The notes: generated from the letters alone by a model not told the origin. A stretch of 20,800 bases of DNA from Candidatus Naiadarchaeum limnaeum (GCA_014189685.1 DVAB01000051.1:1-20800), one strand, 5' to 3'. Shown: positions 6,156 to 14,034, numbered from the stretch's first letter. Numbers and translations are program-made.

Positions 6156-8132
6156 CTAGAATTCTTCTACATCCAAATTTGTTCCATTAGTCGTTATCTT
6201 ATATACACTTGTTTTATATATGGCGGGATGTTCAACATTGTAGGTACTGCGCTGCTCAAAATCTTTTACCAGGATTTTAGAGCCTTTTTCAAAATCTTCG
6301 CGCGAAAAAGTGCGGCCACTGTACAAGGCCTCGAAAAGTCTGACATCTATTGCTCTGCGCTCGCATTTCAATAAAGTAAAATATTTCACATTATAAACTT
6401 TCATTAAAATTAAAACGTCCTTCAGCGGTGCGCTGGGGAGTTCTAAATATTTTCTATCTGTGTAAAAATGGAAGATACCCGCACGGCAGCCCATTATGAC
6501 ATCATCCTTTTCGGTTATGCCCTTAATTTTTTCAGATAAAGAAAGCACATCCTGCGAATCTTGGTCATCTTTAAAAGGGAACTCCGCATTTTTATCAAAA
6601 AATTTCCCAAAGGTTTGCGGTAAACTAAGCAGAATAAATACAAAAAGAAAAATTAAAAGGAATCTCCACGCATCTTCTGTATCAAATTTATTTGTTTTTT
6701 CTGCTAACCAATGCAAGAATCTTTCAATTGCAAACCAAGAATAGATTAATAAAAATGGAACTATTGCTAGCCAATATCGTATAGCAAAAATCCACACAAC
6801 AGCAGAAAAGAGTGCAAATGCAGCCCAAAGGAGTACAAAAACAGTATTTTCTTTGCTATCTTTTCTAAAAAATAAAAATGAAGTTAATAAAATCCCTATA
6901 TATGGAATTGAGGGCAAACCCATATAAAAGAAAGTATTTAGCAAAGTAGTTTGAGGCACTAAACTGTTTACTTGGGCAAATTTATAAAAAAGAAATGCAA
7001 AAATAGAAAAACTTATTAAGAAAATCGCCCACCTTGAAATTCTTTTTGTGATCTGCTGCCTACTTGCCAGAGCAATTCCAACAAAAGCAAGCACATTTAA
7101 AACTATGAAGTCAGCGAACTGCGGGAACAAATTCGTGAAGAATCTTCTTATATAAAAAAGATAAAAGGGATACTGACTGGTTTGAGAGATTAGATAAGAA
7201 GGGCTTGGTTTTGTTACATACCACCAAATTGAAAAAAACCCTTCCTCATAATGGCCCAAATAACTGACCATCCAACCAACGTATATATTTGCTGTGAAAA
7301 AAGGATCTCCGAATATCAGATAATTTCTAATTAACCATGGGGAAACTATGACAGCGCCAAATAGCAATCCATAAATAAATTTTTTAGACCGCGAACTAAT
7401 TAGTTCGTGGGTAGCGACCACAGACTTTGTCTGTGGGTAGCGAAACTGAAAGTTTCGCCTGAAACCTTTGGTTTCGCCTGAAAACTTTTTGTTTACTAAA
7501 TAGTATGCTAAGATAATAGCTGGAAAAACTGCAATTGTCGCCTGCCTGATTAAATAAGAAAATCCTAAAAAAGCACCCATTAAAACAAAATATTTTGTAC
7601 TATCGGTTTTTAGGCCTCTGTAAAAGAAATAAATTCCGGCAACAACAAAAAAGGCGAACATTGTATCGCGCCACCCTCCAAAATTTATTGAGAATATTGT
7701 TGGATAAAATATCATTGAAATTCCTGCTAGAAACCCTATTCGCTCATTGAAGAATTCCTTCCCTAAGAAATAAGTCAAAATTGGAAACAAAATCACTCCA
7801 ATAATCAAACTAGGAAGCTTTACAGCAAAAGCTGTTTTTCCAAACAAAAGAATGAATGGGATTAAGATTAGAGAAACTCCAGGAAAGCCAAATTCTTCTG
7901 GGTGGGAAATTGAATCGAACTTAAAAAAATACTGGTTTATGTAATCAAGAGAAAATCCCTTTCCTTTTAGGACATTTTCAGCAGCCTCTGAAAAATGCCC
8001 CATATCATCAGTTCCAATGTATTTTACTTTTGAAACAAAATATGCCTGAATTAGAAAAGCTGCTATGCTTATAATAAAAAGTACAATTAAAAAGAAATCG
8101 AATTTTTTATTTCTAATATTTTGTTCATTCAT
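6156..8132 (-). CDS. GT-C family glycosyltransferase, paralogue 2, carrying an in-frame palindromic insert
   Basis: This 658-residue membrane enzyme is clearly paralogous to its neighbours, closest by eye to the one at 3271-5130 (both begin MNEQ). It has the same layout: helix at 12-33, likely catalytic acid in GTDD (D42/D43), HPEEFGFPGVS near 78, about ten further helices, and an outer C-terminal domain with the shared cysteines (C549 in IMGCR, C590 in LLKCERR). It probably transfers a sugar from a polyprenyl-phosphate donor outside the membrane. Between two helices, residues 219-250 are an extra hydrophilic, basic loop where both paralogues have one residue. That stretch is encoded by four tandem hairpins (7389-7480). 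The frame stays open, so the protein is probably still made, with a longer and presumably cytoplasmic loop. A 17-codon frame precedes the start. Confidence 0.85.
   Translation of the reverse strand: MNEQNIRNKKFDFFLIVLFIISIAAFLIQAYFVSKVKYIGTDDMGHFSEAAENVLKGKGFSLDYINQYFFKFDSISHPEEFGFPGVSLILIPFILLFGKTAFAVKLPSLIIGVILFPILTYFLGKEFFNERIGFLAGISMIFYPTIFSINFGGWRDTMFAFFVVAGIYFFYRGLKTDSTKYFVLMGAFLGFSYLIRQATIAVFPAIILAYYLVNKKFSGETKGFRRNFQFRYPQTKSVVATHELISSRSKKFIYGLLFGAVIVSPWLIRNYLIFGDPFFTANIYVGWMVSYLGHYEEGFFSIWWYVTKPSPSYLISQTSQYPFYLFYIRRFFTNLFPQFADFIVLNVLAFVGIALASRQQITKRISRWAIFLISFSIFAFLFYKFAQVNSLVPQTTLLNTFFYMGLPSIPYIGILLTSFLFFRKDSKENTVFVLLWAAFALFSAVVWIFAIRYWLAIVPFLLIYSWFAIERFLHWLAEKTNKFDTEDAWRFLLIFLFVFILLSLPQTFGKFFDKNAEFPFKDDQDSQDVLSLSEKIKGITEKDDVIMGCRAGIFHFYTDRKYLELPSAPLKDVLILMKVYNVKYFTLLKCERRAIDVRLFEALYSGRTFSREDFEKGSKILVKDFEQRSTYNVEHPAIYKTSVYKITTNGTNLDVEEF
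7389..7480. repeat. Array of four tandem short palindromes inside a coding gene
   Basis: Four adjacent hairpins can be read directly. Stem 1 is the perfect 16-base palindrome CGAACTAATTAGTTCG (7392-7407), extended by CC/GG and a G-T pair to 7389-7410. Stem 2 is CCACAGAC/GTCTGTGG (7418-7425, 7429-7436) with loop TTT. Stem 3 is GCGAAACT/AGTTTCGC (7440-7447, 7451-7458) with loop GAA. Stem 4 is GAAACC/GGTTTC (7461-7466, 7470-7475) with loop TTT. Short words recur between them: GTAGCGA twice and CGCCTGAAA twice, so the units look related. The array coincides with the roughly 31 residues missing from both paralogous enzymes, and it keeps the reading frame. No other copy was noticed in this window. 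No transposase accompanies it, and there are no spacers of CRISPR type. Confidence 0.85.
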
Positions 8133-8135
8133 AAC

Positions 8136-8189
8136 TTAAAAAATCACTGAAAATAGCAATAGAATAAATTTACCATTAAATAAACTCAT
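8136..8189 (-). CDS. Possible 17-residue upstream ORF before paralogue 2
   Basis: ATG 8189 opens a 17-codon frame that ends in TAA at 8136, one codon before the glycosyltransferase ATG and in the same phase. The predicted peptide is very hydrophobic (FILLLFSVIF at its end). A purine-rich stretch (GGAG, GAAGGG) precedes the ATG, and box A at 8224-8231 would start the transcript just ahead of it. It may be a leader peptide affecting translation of the enzyme, or chance in AT-rich DNA. Confidence 0.25.
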   Translation of the reverse strand: MSLFNGKFILLLFSVIF

Positions 8190-8223
8190 CCCTTCAACTC
8201 CACTAGAGGCTAATAATTGTCGA

Positions 8224-8231
8224 TATATAAA
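8224..8231 (-). promoter_or_regulatory. Box A for glycosyltransferase paralogue 2
   Basis: TTTATATA on the minus strand, about 92 bases before the ATG at 8132, predicts transcription start near 8200 and a leader of about 65-70 bases, unlike most genes here. Weaker AT-rich stretches closer to the gene could act instead. Confidence 0.4.
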
Positions 8232-8325
8232 TCTTTTTGATAATTTGTGCTTCATTTATGAGTTCAGAGGTAAATATAGAAAACCTGCCCTTCCTTAACC
8301 CCCCTAATAGAAGGGTAGATTAAAA

Positions 8326-8334
8326 ATATTTAAA
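8326..8334 (+). promoter_or_regulatory. Box A for glycosyltransferase paralogue 3
   Basis: ATATTTAAA lies 23-31 bases before the ATG at 8357, giving a leaderless start. It faces away from the promoter of the divergent paralogue, about 100 bases away. Confidence 0.55.
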
Positions 8335-8356
8335 CATTATCTTTATAGAAGCCTGC

Positions 8357-10168
8357 ATGGATGAAAAAGCAAAAAAAGTTGATTTTTACCTGATCGCAAT
8401 CCTAATTGTAGGGATTTCTGTCTTTATCGCAGAAGCCTATTTTGTCTCAAAGATAATTTATGTTGGAAATCTGGATTTGCAGCTCTATACAAACGCTGCT
8501 GAGAATCTCATTGCAGGCAATGGATTTAAGCTTGATTTCATAAATGAGTATTTTATAAAATTTCAATCAATCACGCACCCGGAGGAGTATGGATTTCCAG
8601 GGGTTTCAATTGTAATAGCGCCTTTTATCTGGCTTTTTGGGAAAAGTGCCTTTACTGCAAAGCTGCCAAGCATGCTAATCGGAACTATTCTGTTTCCGCT
8701 TTTAATTTATTTTCTTGGGAAAGAATTCTTTGATAGAAAAATCGGATTTTTAGCCGGGGTTTCAATGATTTTTTACCCTGCAGTATTTAAGCTTAGCTTT
8801 GAGGGCGAGCGCGATGTTATGTTTGCTTTCTTTTTAGCCCTGGGAATTTATTTTTTCTATATGGGACTGAAAGAAAAGAAATATTTTTACCTCATGGGCG
8901 CGGTTTTAGGATTTTCCTTCCTCATTAGACAAGTAGCTCTAATAATTTTCCCAATAATAATTTTAGCATATTATTTGATAGAAAAGAAAATTTCCCGCGA
9001 ATTCCTAATCGGATTAATTTTGAGCGCAGCAGTTATGTCCCCCTGGCTCATAGGAAACTATTTGGTTTTTGGCAACCCGATTTTTTCAGTAAATCAATAC
9101 GTTGTTTGGATTGATAGATATGTTGAACATTATGAACAGTACATGTTTGCTGTTTACTGGAATGGAGGGGTAAGAGAGCTCCCCTCTGCTCTCTGGGTAT
9201 TCAATCAGCCTTTTGGGAAATCCTTTTACTTTATGAGAGTGCTCAGTACTTTTACAGCAGAACTTTTGAGCTTTTTCTTTTTGAGCATTCTTTCATTTAT
9301 CGGGATTGTGCTAAATTCTGCAAAAAGGCTTGGCAATAGAGTTAAATTGTGGATAGTTTTTCTTATAGTGCTTGCTTTTTTGCTTGATTTACCGCTGCTC
9401 CCCGCATTTGCAAAATTTCCTTTGCTCTATATCGGATATACTTTAAAAGACGTTGCAATAATAGTTTTGCGCGCCCTTCCATATATAGGGATAGTTTTAA
9501 CAGCACTCTTTTTGTTTGCAAAAGAATCAAAGAGAAATGCAGTTTTCATTTTATTATGGAGCACTTTCGCAGCTTTCTTTGCATTTTACTGGCTGTTTGA
9601 GAAAAGATATTTCCTCCCAGTAATTCCTTTCCTGCTAATTTTTTCATGGGTTGGGGCACGCTCTATTTTGGAAAAACTTTTAGAAAATTTTCCGAATTTC
9701 CAAAGATTCAAAATAAATATTGATAAAACACTTGCCATAATTTTAATAATTTTTATACTAATCAGCCTCCCCTACACTTTTGGAAAATTTCTTGATGAAA
9801 AAGGAAAATTTCCCTACAGAGATGGTGAGCAAGAAAAGCAAACGCTGTATATGGCTCAAAAAATAAATAGCATAACTGAAAAAGACGCTGTGCTAATGGC
9901 ATGCGACCTAGGAGTTTTTAATTTCTACACAGGTAGAAAAACTGTTGAAATGCCTTCTGATAATTTACAGAATACACTTGGGATTGTAAAAATTTACAAT
10001 GTAAGCCATATCAATTTTATGGGCTGTCAGACGCGATTTGTTGATAAGGGGTTTCTTAAAATAATAACTGGAAGCTATCCGCCGCCTTCTGGATATGAGT
10101 TCAATCTCTATGAAATACGGCCAAGAGAAGCCGGGGAGAGAGTTGAGATTGAAGTAATAACGCATTAG
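8357..10168 (+). CDS. GT-C family glycosyltransferase, paralogue 3
   Basis: This 603-residue multi-helix protein shares the layout of the two minus-strand enzymes but is the most diverged. The first helix is at about 9-30, the likely catalytic acid is in VGNLD (D40), and the THPEEYGFPGVS block follows. About ten helices come next, then an outer C-terminal domain with the shared cysteine pair (LMACD and FMGCQTR). The CERR motif of the others has become CQTR, so donor or acceptor choice may differ. The loop where paralogue 2 carries its palindromic insert is short here. It is divergent from paralogue 2, with its own leaderless promoter. Its stop codon lies one base from the end of the converging YdjM-like gene. 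The expected role is transfer of a sugar from a lipid-linked donor onto a glycan, lipid or protein outside the membrane. Confidence 0.85.
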   Translation: MDEKAKKVDFYLIAILIVGISVFIAEAYFVSKIIYVGNLDLQLYTNAAENLIAGNGFKLDFINEYFIKFQSITHPEEYGFPGVSIVIAPFIWLFGKSAFTAKLPSMLIGTILFPLLIYFLGKEFFDRKIGFLAGVSMIFYPAVFKLSFEGERDVMFAFFLALGIYFFYMGLKEKKYFYLMGAVLGFSFLIRQVALIIFPIIILAYYLIEKKISREFLIGLILSAAVMSPWLIGNYLVFGNPIFSVNQYVVWIDRYVEHYEQYMFAVYWNGGVRELPSALWVFNQPFGKSFYFMRVLSTFTAELLSFFFLSILSFIGIVLNSAKRLGNRVKLWIVFLIVLAFLLDLPLLPAFAKFPLLYIGYTLKDVAIIVLRALPYIGIVLTALFLFAKESKRNAVFILLWSTFAAFFAFYWLFEKRYFLPVIPFLLIFSWVGARSILEKLLENFPNFQRFKINIDKTLAIILIIFILISLPYTFGKFLDEKGKFPYRDGEQEKQTLYMAQKINSITEKDAVLMACDLGVFNFYTGRKTVEMPSDNLQNTLGIVKIYNVSHINFMGCQTRFVDKGFLKIITGSYPPPSGYEFNLYEIRPREAGERVEIEVITH

Positions 10169-10169
10169 G

Positions 10170-10655
10170 CTAGGCAATTATACTAAAATAGATAAGAGAT
10201 GCCATTAAAAGGTCAAAAGTAAAGACATCTAGAATTAATTCTTCAAAAGTTACTGGAATTAAATAGTGCCCGAATTTGTATATCACTTTGCCAAAATTGC
10301 TATATGGAACAATAAAATCAAAGAACAGATGTGCTAAAAAGGGCAGATAGACTAAAAGCCCGTACTTTAATCCAAAGAAATAATACGCTATTAGAGCAGG
10401 TATAGCCATTGTTATTAATCCATATTTTCCATGAATCCAAGGAGTCCTGCTGTGCTCCAAGCCTTTAACATCAACGCGCAGAGTGTCTGATATGCTAAGC
10501 CTGCCACTCTTTTGCCAGTGCGAAACAACATGATCTAAGTCAACAAAGCTGCCAAAAATTGCTGCAATTATAACATCTGTAAATGCAATGTTAAACTTAA
10601 ATGATAGGAGCGCTCCTACCAAGGCGCCAATCATTACATGAGTTCTGGGCATCAT
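10170..10655 (-). CDS. YdjM-like metal-dependent membrane hydrolase (DUF457-type)
   Basis: About 161 residues from ATG 10655 (a second ATG lies at 10652). A frame open further upstream, to 10748, would cross the divergent gene and the promoter, so the shorter form is chosen; it begins MMPRTHVMIGAL, the usual start of this family, and its box A lies 24 bases upstream. Family-type acidic and histidine motifs line the helices: VDLDH, LEHSRTPWIHG and AHLFFDF. These are typical of the YdjM/DUF457 family, membrane proteins thought to bind metal and related by fold to phospholipase-type hydrolases; the substrate is unknown. About four to five helices are visible. It is divergent from a second member of the same broad family and convergent with a glycosyltransferase. 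Membrane lipid or envelope work is a reasonable guess. Confidence 0.7.
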   Translation of the reverse strand: MMPRTHVMIGALVGALLSFKFNIAFTDVIIAAIFGSFVDLDHVVSHWQKSGRLSISDTLRVDVKGLEHSRTPWIHGKYGLITMAIPALIAYYFFGLKYGLLVYLPFLAHLFFDFIVPYSNFGKVIYKFGHYLIPVTFEELILDVFTFDLLMASLIYFSIIA

Positions 10656-10661
10656 ACGGAA

Positions 10662-10686
10662 TTTATTTAAGATAACAATATTTAAA
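10662..10686. promoter_or_regulatory. Symmetrical divergent promoter with two box A elements
   Basis: TTTATTTAA (10662-10670) points right, and TTTAAATA read on the minus strand (10679-10686) points left. They lie 23 and 24 bases from the ATGs at 10693 and 10655. The two start codons are only 37 bases apart, so both transcripts should be leaderless and the two transcription complexes must compete for or share this short stretch. Confidence 0.65.
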
Positions 10687-10692
10687 TCTCTT

Positions 10693-11259
10693 ATGGAAAC
10701 CATTGTCCATTTTGTACTGCCTTTAATCGCTGCCCTGGCAGCGCGCATTCATTTAAAGCATGGAGTTGAATGGGCGTTTATTCTTGCTTCTGCATCTGTC
10801 TTAATCGATGTTGATCATTTTATTGGAGTCCCGCGCGGAACTTTGCACAATGTTTTTATCACGGTTTTGATTCCGCTAATTTTAATTATTTTAGCCTTTA
10901 AATTAGAGCCGCGCACGCGAACAAAGTTTAAGGAACTTGCAGTTGCAAACTTTTTGTTTTTAGTTGCCCATCCAATTCTGGATTTGTTCGATAATTTAGG
11001 AGTGCAGGCTTTCTATCCGCTCTCAAATCAGTTCTATAACTTTAATGATTTTGCAGTACGAATTACAATTAGCACAGGCACAAAAGCCTATATTGCCGGG
11101 CCGCAGGCGATTAGTATAATGATTTTCTTTGTTGTAATTGCTTTAGTTTTCTATTTGGAAGAAGTTGTTGAGTTAATGCACAAACACCACGATAATTTAA
11201 GACACGCGCTCGGGTTAGCTTTGAAAGAGGAAGAAAAGGAAATTGAGAAGGAGTTATGA
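10693..11259 (+). CDS. YdjM-like metal-dependent membrane hydrolase, first gene of the reductase-ligase operon
   Basis: This 188-residue protein has about four hydrophobic helices. Metal-site motifs of the YdjM/DUF457 type are visible: LIDVDHFIG near 36-44, RGTLHN near 48-53 and AHPILDLF near 92-99. The last 30 residues are a highly charged helix (EEEKEIEKEL) probably in the cytoplasm. It is related in plan to the divergently transcribed gene but not closely by eye. Its last four bases overlap the start of the reductase gene (ATGA), so the two are translationally coupled. Association with an isoprenoid reductase suggests a lipid-related substrate, but this is only guilt by association. Confidence 0.7.
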   Translation: METIVHFVLPLIAALAARIHLKHGVEWAFILASASVLIDVDHFIGVPRGTLHNVFITVLIPLILIILAFKLEPRTRTKFKELAVANFLFLVAHPILDLFDNLGVQAFYPLSNQFYNFNDFAVRITISTGTKAYIAGPQAISIMIFFVVIALVFYLEEVVELMHKHHDNLRHALGLALKEEEKEIEKEL

Positions 11260-12353
11260 CTAAAAAATACGATGTTATAATTGTTGGAGCAGGGCCTGCT
11301 GGCTCAACAACTGCACGAGCAGCAGCTGAAAATGGGTTAAAAGTTTTAATGATTGATAAGGATAGTTTTGCTGGAGAAAATACTGCTTGCGCAGGAGGAC
11401 TTGCACCTTTTATTCCTGCAAACTACAGATTAAAAAAGGATGTTATTATGCGCTATATAGATGGAGCAGTGCTTGTTGCAAGAGGAAAAATAATTCAGAA
11501 TGCAAAAGTTGACTTCAAATTTTCTAAGCCAGCAGCAACAACAAGGAGAATTTATTTCGATCGGCATTTGGCAGATATTGCTGTTGAAAAAGGCGCTGAA
11601 TACATGGGAAAAACCCTTGCAAAAGAAGTGCGAGGGAATGAAGTACATACAACAAAAGGAGTCTTTAAAGCAAAAGTAATTGTTGGAGCTGATGGTCCGA
11701 GTTCTATTGTTGCAAAGGCAATGGGGCATCCTCCATGGAAGCCAGAGGAACTGGCATTGGCAGTTGCGTATGAAGTTTCCATGCCAAATGAAGAAATTGA
11801 AGAGAGGTTCGGAAATTCTATCTGGCTTTATTTTGATAAAGAATTAATTCAGCATGGCTACGCCTGGGTTTTTCCTGGAAATAATATGCTGAATGTTGGA
11901 CTTGCGTGCATGCAAACGCATTTAAATGGAAAAAATTTGCAAAAGCTCACTGACCGCTTTATGAAACAAGAAAATATCAATGGAAAAATTTTAACATTCA
12001 AAGGAGGCGCGCTTCCGATGTGTGGGCCAAGAAAATATACAGCAAAAGGAAACATGCTCATAGTTGGAGATGCCGCTGGCCACACAGGACCTGCCATAGG
12101 AGAAGGGATTAGATATGCTATGAAAATGGGCGAAGTTGCAGGAAGATGCTGCGCCTCGCATGTAAAACTTGGAGCTCCGCTTGAAAACTATGATAGGGAA
12201 TGGAGAAAGAAATATTATTGGATGTACAGAGTTGAAAAATGGGGGCAGAAATTTGAATTCTTTGCAGAGCGCGCGAATTTAGTCCCAATTGGTTTGAAGC
12301 TGCTCAGCTTAAACCCATTCAGGCACGATGCATCTTGGTGGACGGAGATTTAA
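11256..12353 (+). CDS. Geranylgeranyl reductase family flavoprotein (probable digeranylgeranylglycerophospholipid reductase)
   Basis: The product has 365 residues. Enzymes of this family use FAD to saturate the double bonds of geranylgeranyl chains in archaeal membrane lipids; some members act on polyprenols or on geranylgeranyl diphosphate. Visible features are the N-terminal dinucleotide fold GAGPAG (11-16), a conserved cysteine region ACAGG (44-48), GADGPSS (144-150), the lipid-side YAWVFP motif (202-207) and the second FAD motif GDAAGHTGPAIGEG (271-284). It is slightly shorter than typical members (about 390-400). The start overlaps the upstream YdjM-like gene by four bases, and the ligase gene begins one base after its stop, so all three are one transcript. 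The family is firm; the exact substrate is not. It could also reduce the dolichol-like carrier used by the nearby glycosyltransferases. Confidence 0.9.
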   Translation: MTKKYDVIIVGAGPAGSTTARAAAENGLKVLMIDKDSFAGENTACAGGLAPFIPANYRLKKDVIMRYIDGAVLVARGKIIQNAKVDFKFSKPAATTRRIYFDRHLADIAVEKGAEYMGKTLAKEVRGNEVHTTKGVFKAKVIVGADGPSSIVAKAMGHPPWKPEELALAVAYEVSMPNEEIEERFGNSIWLYFDKELIQHGYAWVFPGNNMLNVGLACMQTHLNGKNLQKLTDRFMKQENINGKILTFKGGALPMCGPRKYTAKGNMLIVGDAAGHTGPAIGEGIRYAMKMGEVAGRCCASHVKLGAPLENYDREWRKKYYWMYRVEKWGQKFEFFAERANLVPIGLKLLSLNPFRHDASWWTEI

Positions 12354-12354
12354 A

Positions 12355-14031
12355 ATGGAATTCAAGAAACTTGTTAAATGTTATGAATCTCTAGAAGCCA
12401 CAACAAAAAAATTAGAAAAAAGAGATATCGTAGCCAAATTCATAAAAGAATGCCCAACTGAATTACTAAGCACAGTTGTAACTTTGTTGGAAGGAAGAAT
12501 TTTTCCAGCCTGGATGGAAACTGAGTTGGGAGTTGCTGAAAATATTATGTTTAAGGCTCTTGCAAGAGTTACAGGATTAAATGAGCATGCAATTAAGAAT
12601 GAGACAAAAAAAGCAGGAGATATTGGAACAGCAGCTGAAAGTATTTTGAAAAAGAAAAAACAGCGCACTTTAACTGCAAAAGTTTTAACAGTTGAAAATG
12701 TTTACAAAAATCTTGAAAAAATTCCAACTCTAACAGGCACTGGCTCGACTGGCCAAAAAATTTCTTTGATTGCAGAATTAGTTTCAAACGCAACTCCTGA
12801 AGAGGGGAGATATTTAGTAAGATTAATTCTAGAGGTGATGCGAATCGGAGTTGGAGAAGGGATAATAAGAAATGCTCTTGCTGTTGCTTATGAGATTGAG
12901 CCTGATTTAATTGACCAAGCTTACAGTATAAGAAATGATTATGGAGAAGTTGCACAATTAATAAGAAGTGGTGGCAAGCGAGCTCTTGAAAAAGTTGAGC
13001 TTGAAGTCGGCCGCCCTTTAAAACCTATGCTTGCCCAAAAAGTTGAAACCGCCCAGGAAGGACTTGATGAAATGAAAGGAAAAGCTGCTTTTCAGTACAA
13101 ATATGACGGAATGCGCGTGCAGATTCATAAAAGCGGAAACAAGATTTTAGTTTTTACAAGAAGGCTTGACAATATCACTAAACAATTTCCAGAATTAGTT
13201 GAATCTGCAAAAAAATTTATCAAGGCAGACAAAACAATTGTGGAGGGCGAGGCTGTAGGAATTTCTCCGCATACGAGAAAGCCCCAGCCTTTTCAAAAAC
13301 TTTCCCAGAGAATAAAAAGAAAATATGGGATTGAAGAGATGCAAAAACAAATTCCGGTTGAGATGAATCTTTTTGACATAATGTATTTGAACGGAAAAAA
13401 TTTGCTCAACACTCCTTATGTAGAGCGCTGGAAAAAGCTTGAATCAATACTAGAAGAAACTCGGGATTTCCACCTCGCAGAAAATTTAGTTACAACAGAT
13501 GCGAAAAAAGCTGATGGGTTTTATAAAAAATCCCTTAGCCTTGGGCACGAGGGATTGATGATTAAAAATTTAGATGCAAAATACATGCCCGGAAGCAGAG
13601 TTAAGTATATGTATAAATTGAAAATTGAGCGCGAAACTCTGGATTTAGTTATTATAGGAGCAATTTGGGGCGAGGGGAGAAGAGCAAAATGGCTTGGCTC
13701 ATATTTTCTTGGGGCGCGCGACCCCGATACCGGAAATTTTGTTGAGCTTGGAAAAGTTGCAACTGGATTAACAGATGAGGACTTGGAAAATCTAACAAAA
13801 TTAGTTAAGCCTTTAGTTGAGAGCGAGCACATAAAAGATGTTAAAATTAAACCAAAATTAGTTGTTGAAATTGCTTTTGATGAAATTCAAAAATCCACTA
13901 AATACGCAAGCGGCTATGCGCTTCGTTTTCCACGAGTGAAAAGAATTAGGGATGATAAAGGTCCGGATGATGCAGATGATCTCGAGCGAGTAGCAAAACT
14001 TTACGAGGAGCAGAAAAAAGCTAAAAAGTAA
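12355..14031 (+). CDS. lig: ATP-dependent DNA ligase (archaeal, LigI type)
   Basis: The 558-residue enzyme seals nicks in DNA during replication and repair, via a covalent lysine-AMP. The order is: N-terminal DNA-binding domain (about 1-215), nucleotidyltransferase domain with catalytic lysine K249 in YKYDGMR, then the acidic motif VEGEAVG, motif IV EGLMIK, and motif V KLKIE leading into the OB-fold, with LRFPRVKRIRDDKG as motif VI near the end. Length is normal for archaeal ligases (about 550-600). ATG 12355 is chosen because it lies one base after the reductase stop and begins MEFKKLVKCYE, the usual family start; an in-frame ATG nine codons earlier would overlap the reductase. Coupling to a lipid reductase gene is unusual in function and probably reflects operon compaction. 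A short hairpin follows the gene. Confidence 0.96.
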   Translation: MEFKKLVKCYESLEATTKKLEKRDIVAKFIKECPTELLSTVVTLLEGRIFPAWMETELGVAENIMFKALARVTGLNEHAIKNETKKAGDIGTAAESILKKKKQRTLTAKVLTVENVYKNLEKIPTLTGTGSTGQKISLIAELVSNATPEEGRYLVRLILEVMRIGVGEGIIRNALAVAYEIEPDLIDQAYSIRNDYGEVAQLIRSGGKRALEKVELEVGRPLKPMLAQKVETAQEGLDEMKGKAAFQYKYDGMRVQIHKSGNKILVFTRRLDNITKQFPELVESAKKFIKADKTIVEGEAVGISPHTRKPQPFQKLSQRIKRKYGIEEMQKQIPVEMNLFDIMYLNGKNLLNTPYVERWKKLESILEETRDFHLAENLVTTDAKKADGFYKKSLSLGHEGLMIKNLDAKYMPGSRVKYMYKLKIERETLDLVIIGAIWGEGRRAKWLGSYFLGARDPDTGNFVELGKVATGLTDEDLENLTKLVKPLVESEHIKDVKIKPKLVVEIAFDEIQKSTKYASGYALRFPRVKRIRDDKGPDDADDLERVAKLYEEQKKAKK

Positions 14032-14034
14032 GCA

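Noticed and set aside
7389-7480. CRISPR array
   Set aside because: The units are short self-complementary stems without identical direct repeats or unique spacers, they lie inside a coding frame, and no cas genes are near.
8288-8315. Inverted repeat CCCTTC / GAAGGG between the divergent glycosyltransferases
   Set aside because: Only six pairs with a 16-base loop and no adjacent T-tract; this is expected by chance and has no clear role.
3271-10168. STT3/AglB oligosaccharyltransferase
   Set aside because: The glycosyltransferases lack the WWDxG motif and match the PMT_2/ArnT-like pattern instead.
10656-10748. N-terminal extension of the left YdjM-like gene to 10748
   Set aside because: It would run through the shared promoter and into the coding start of the divergent gene, and its residues do not resemble the family start.
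12328-12354. Nine-codon N-terminal extension of the DNA ligase
   Set aside because: It overlaps the reductase gene end, while the ATG at 12355 gives the normal family N-terminus one base after the reductase stop.
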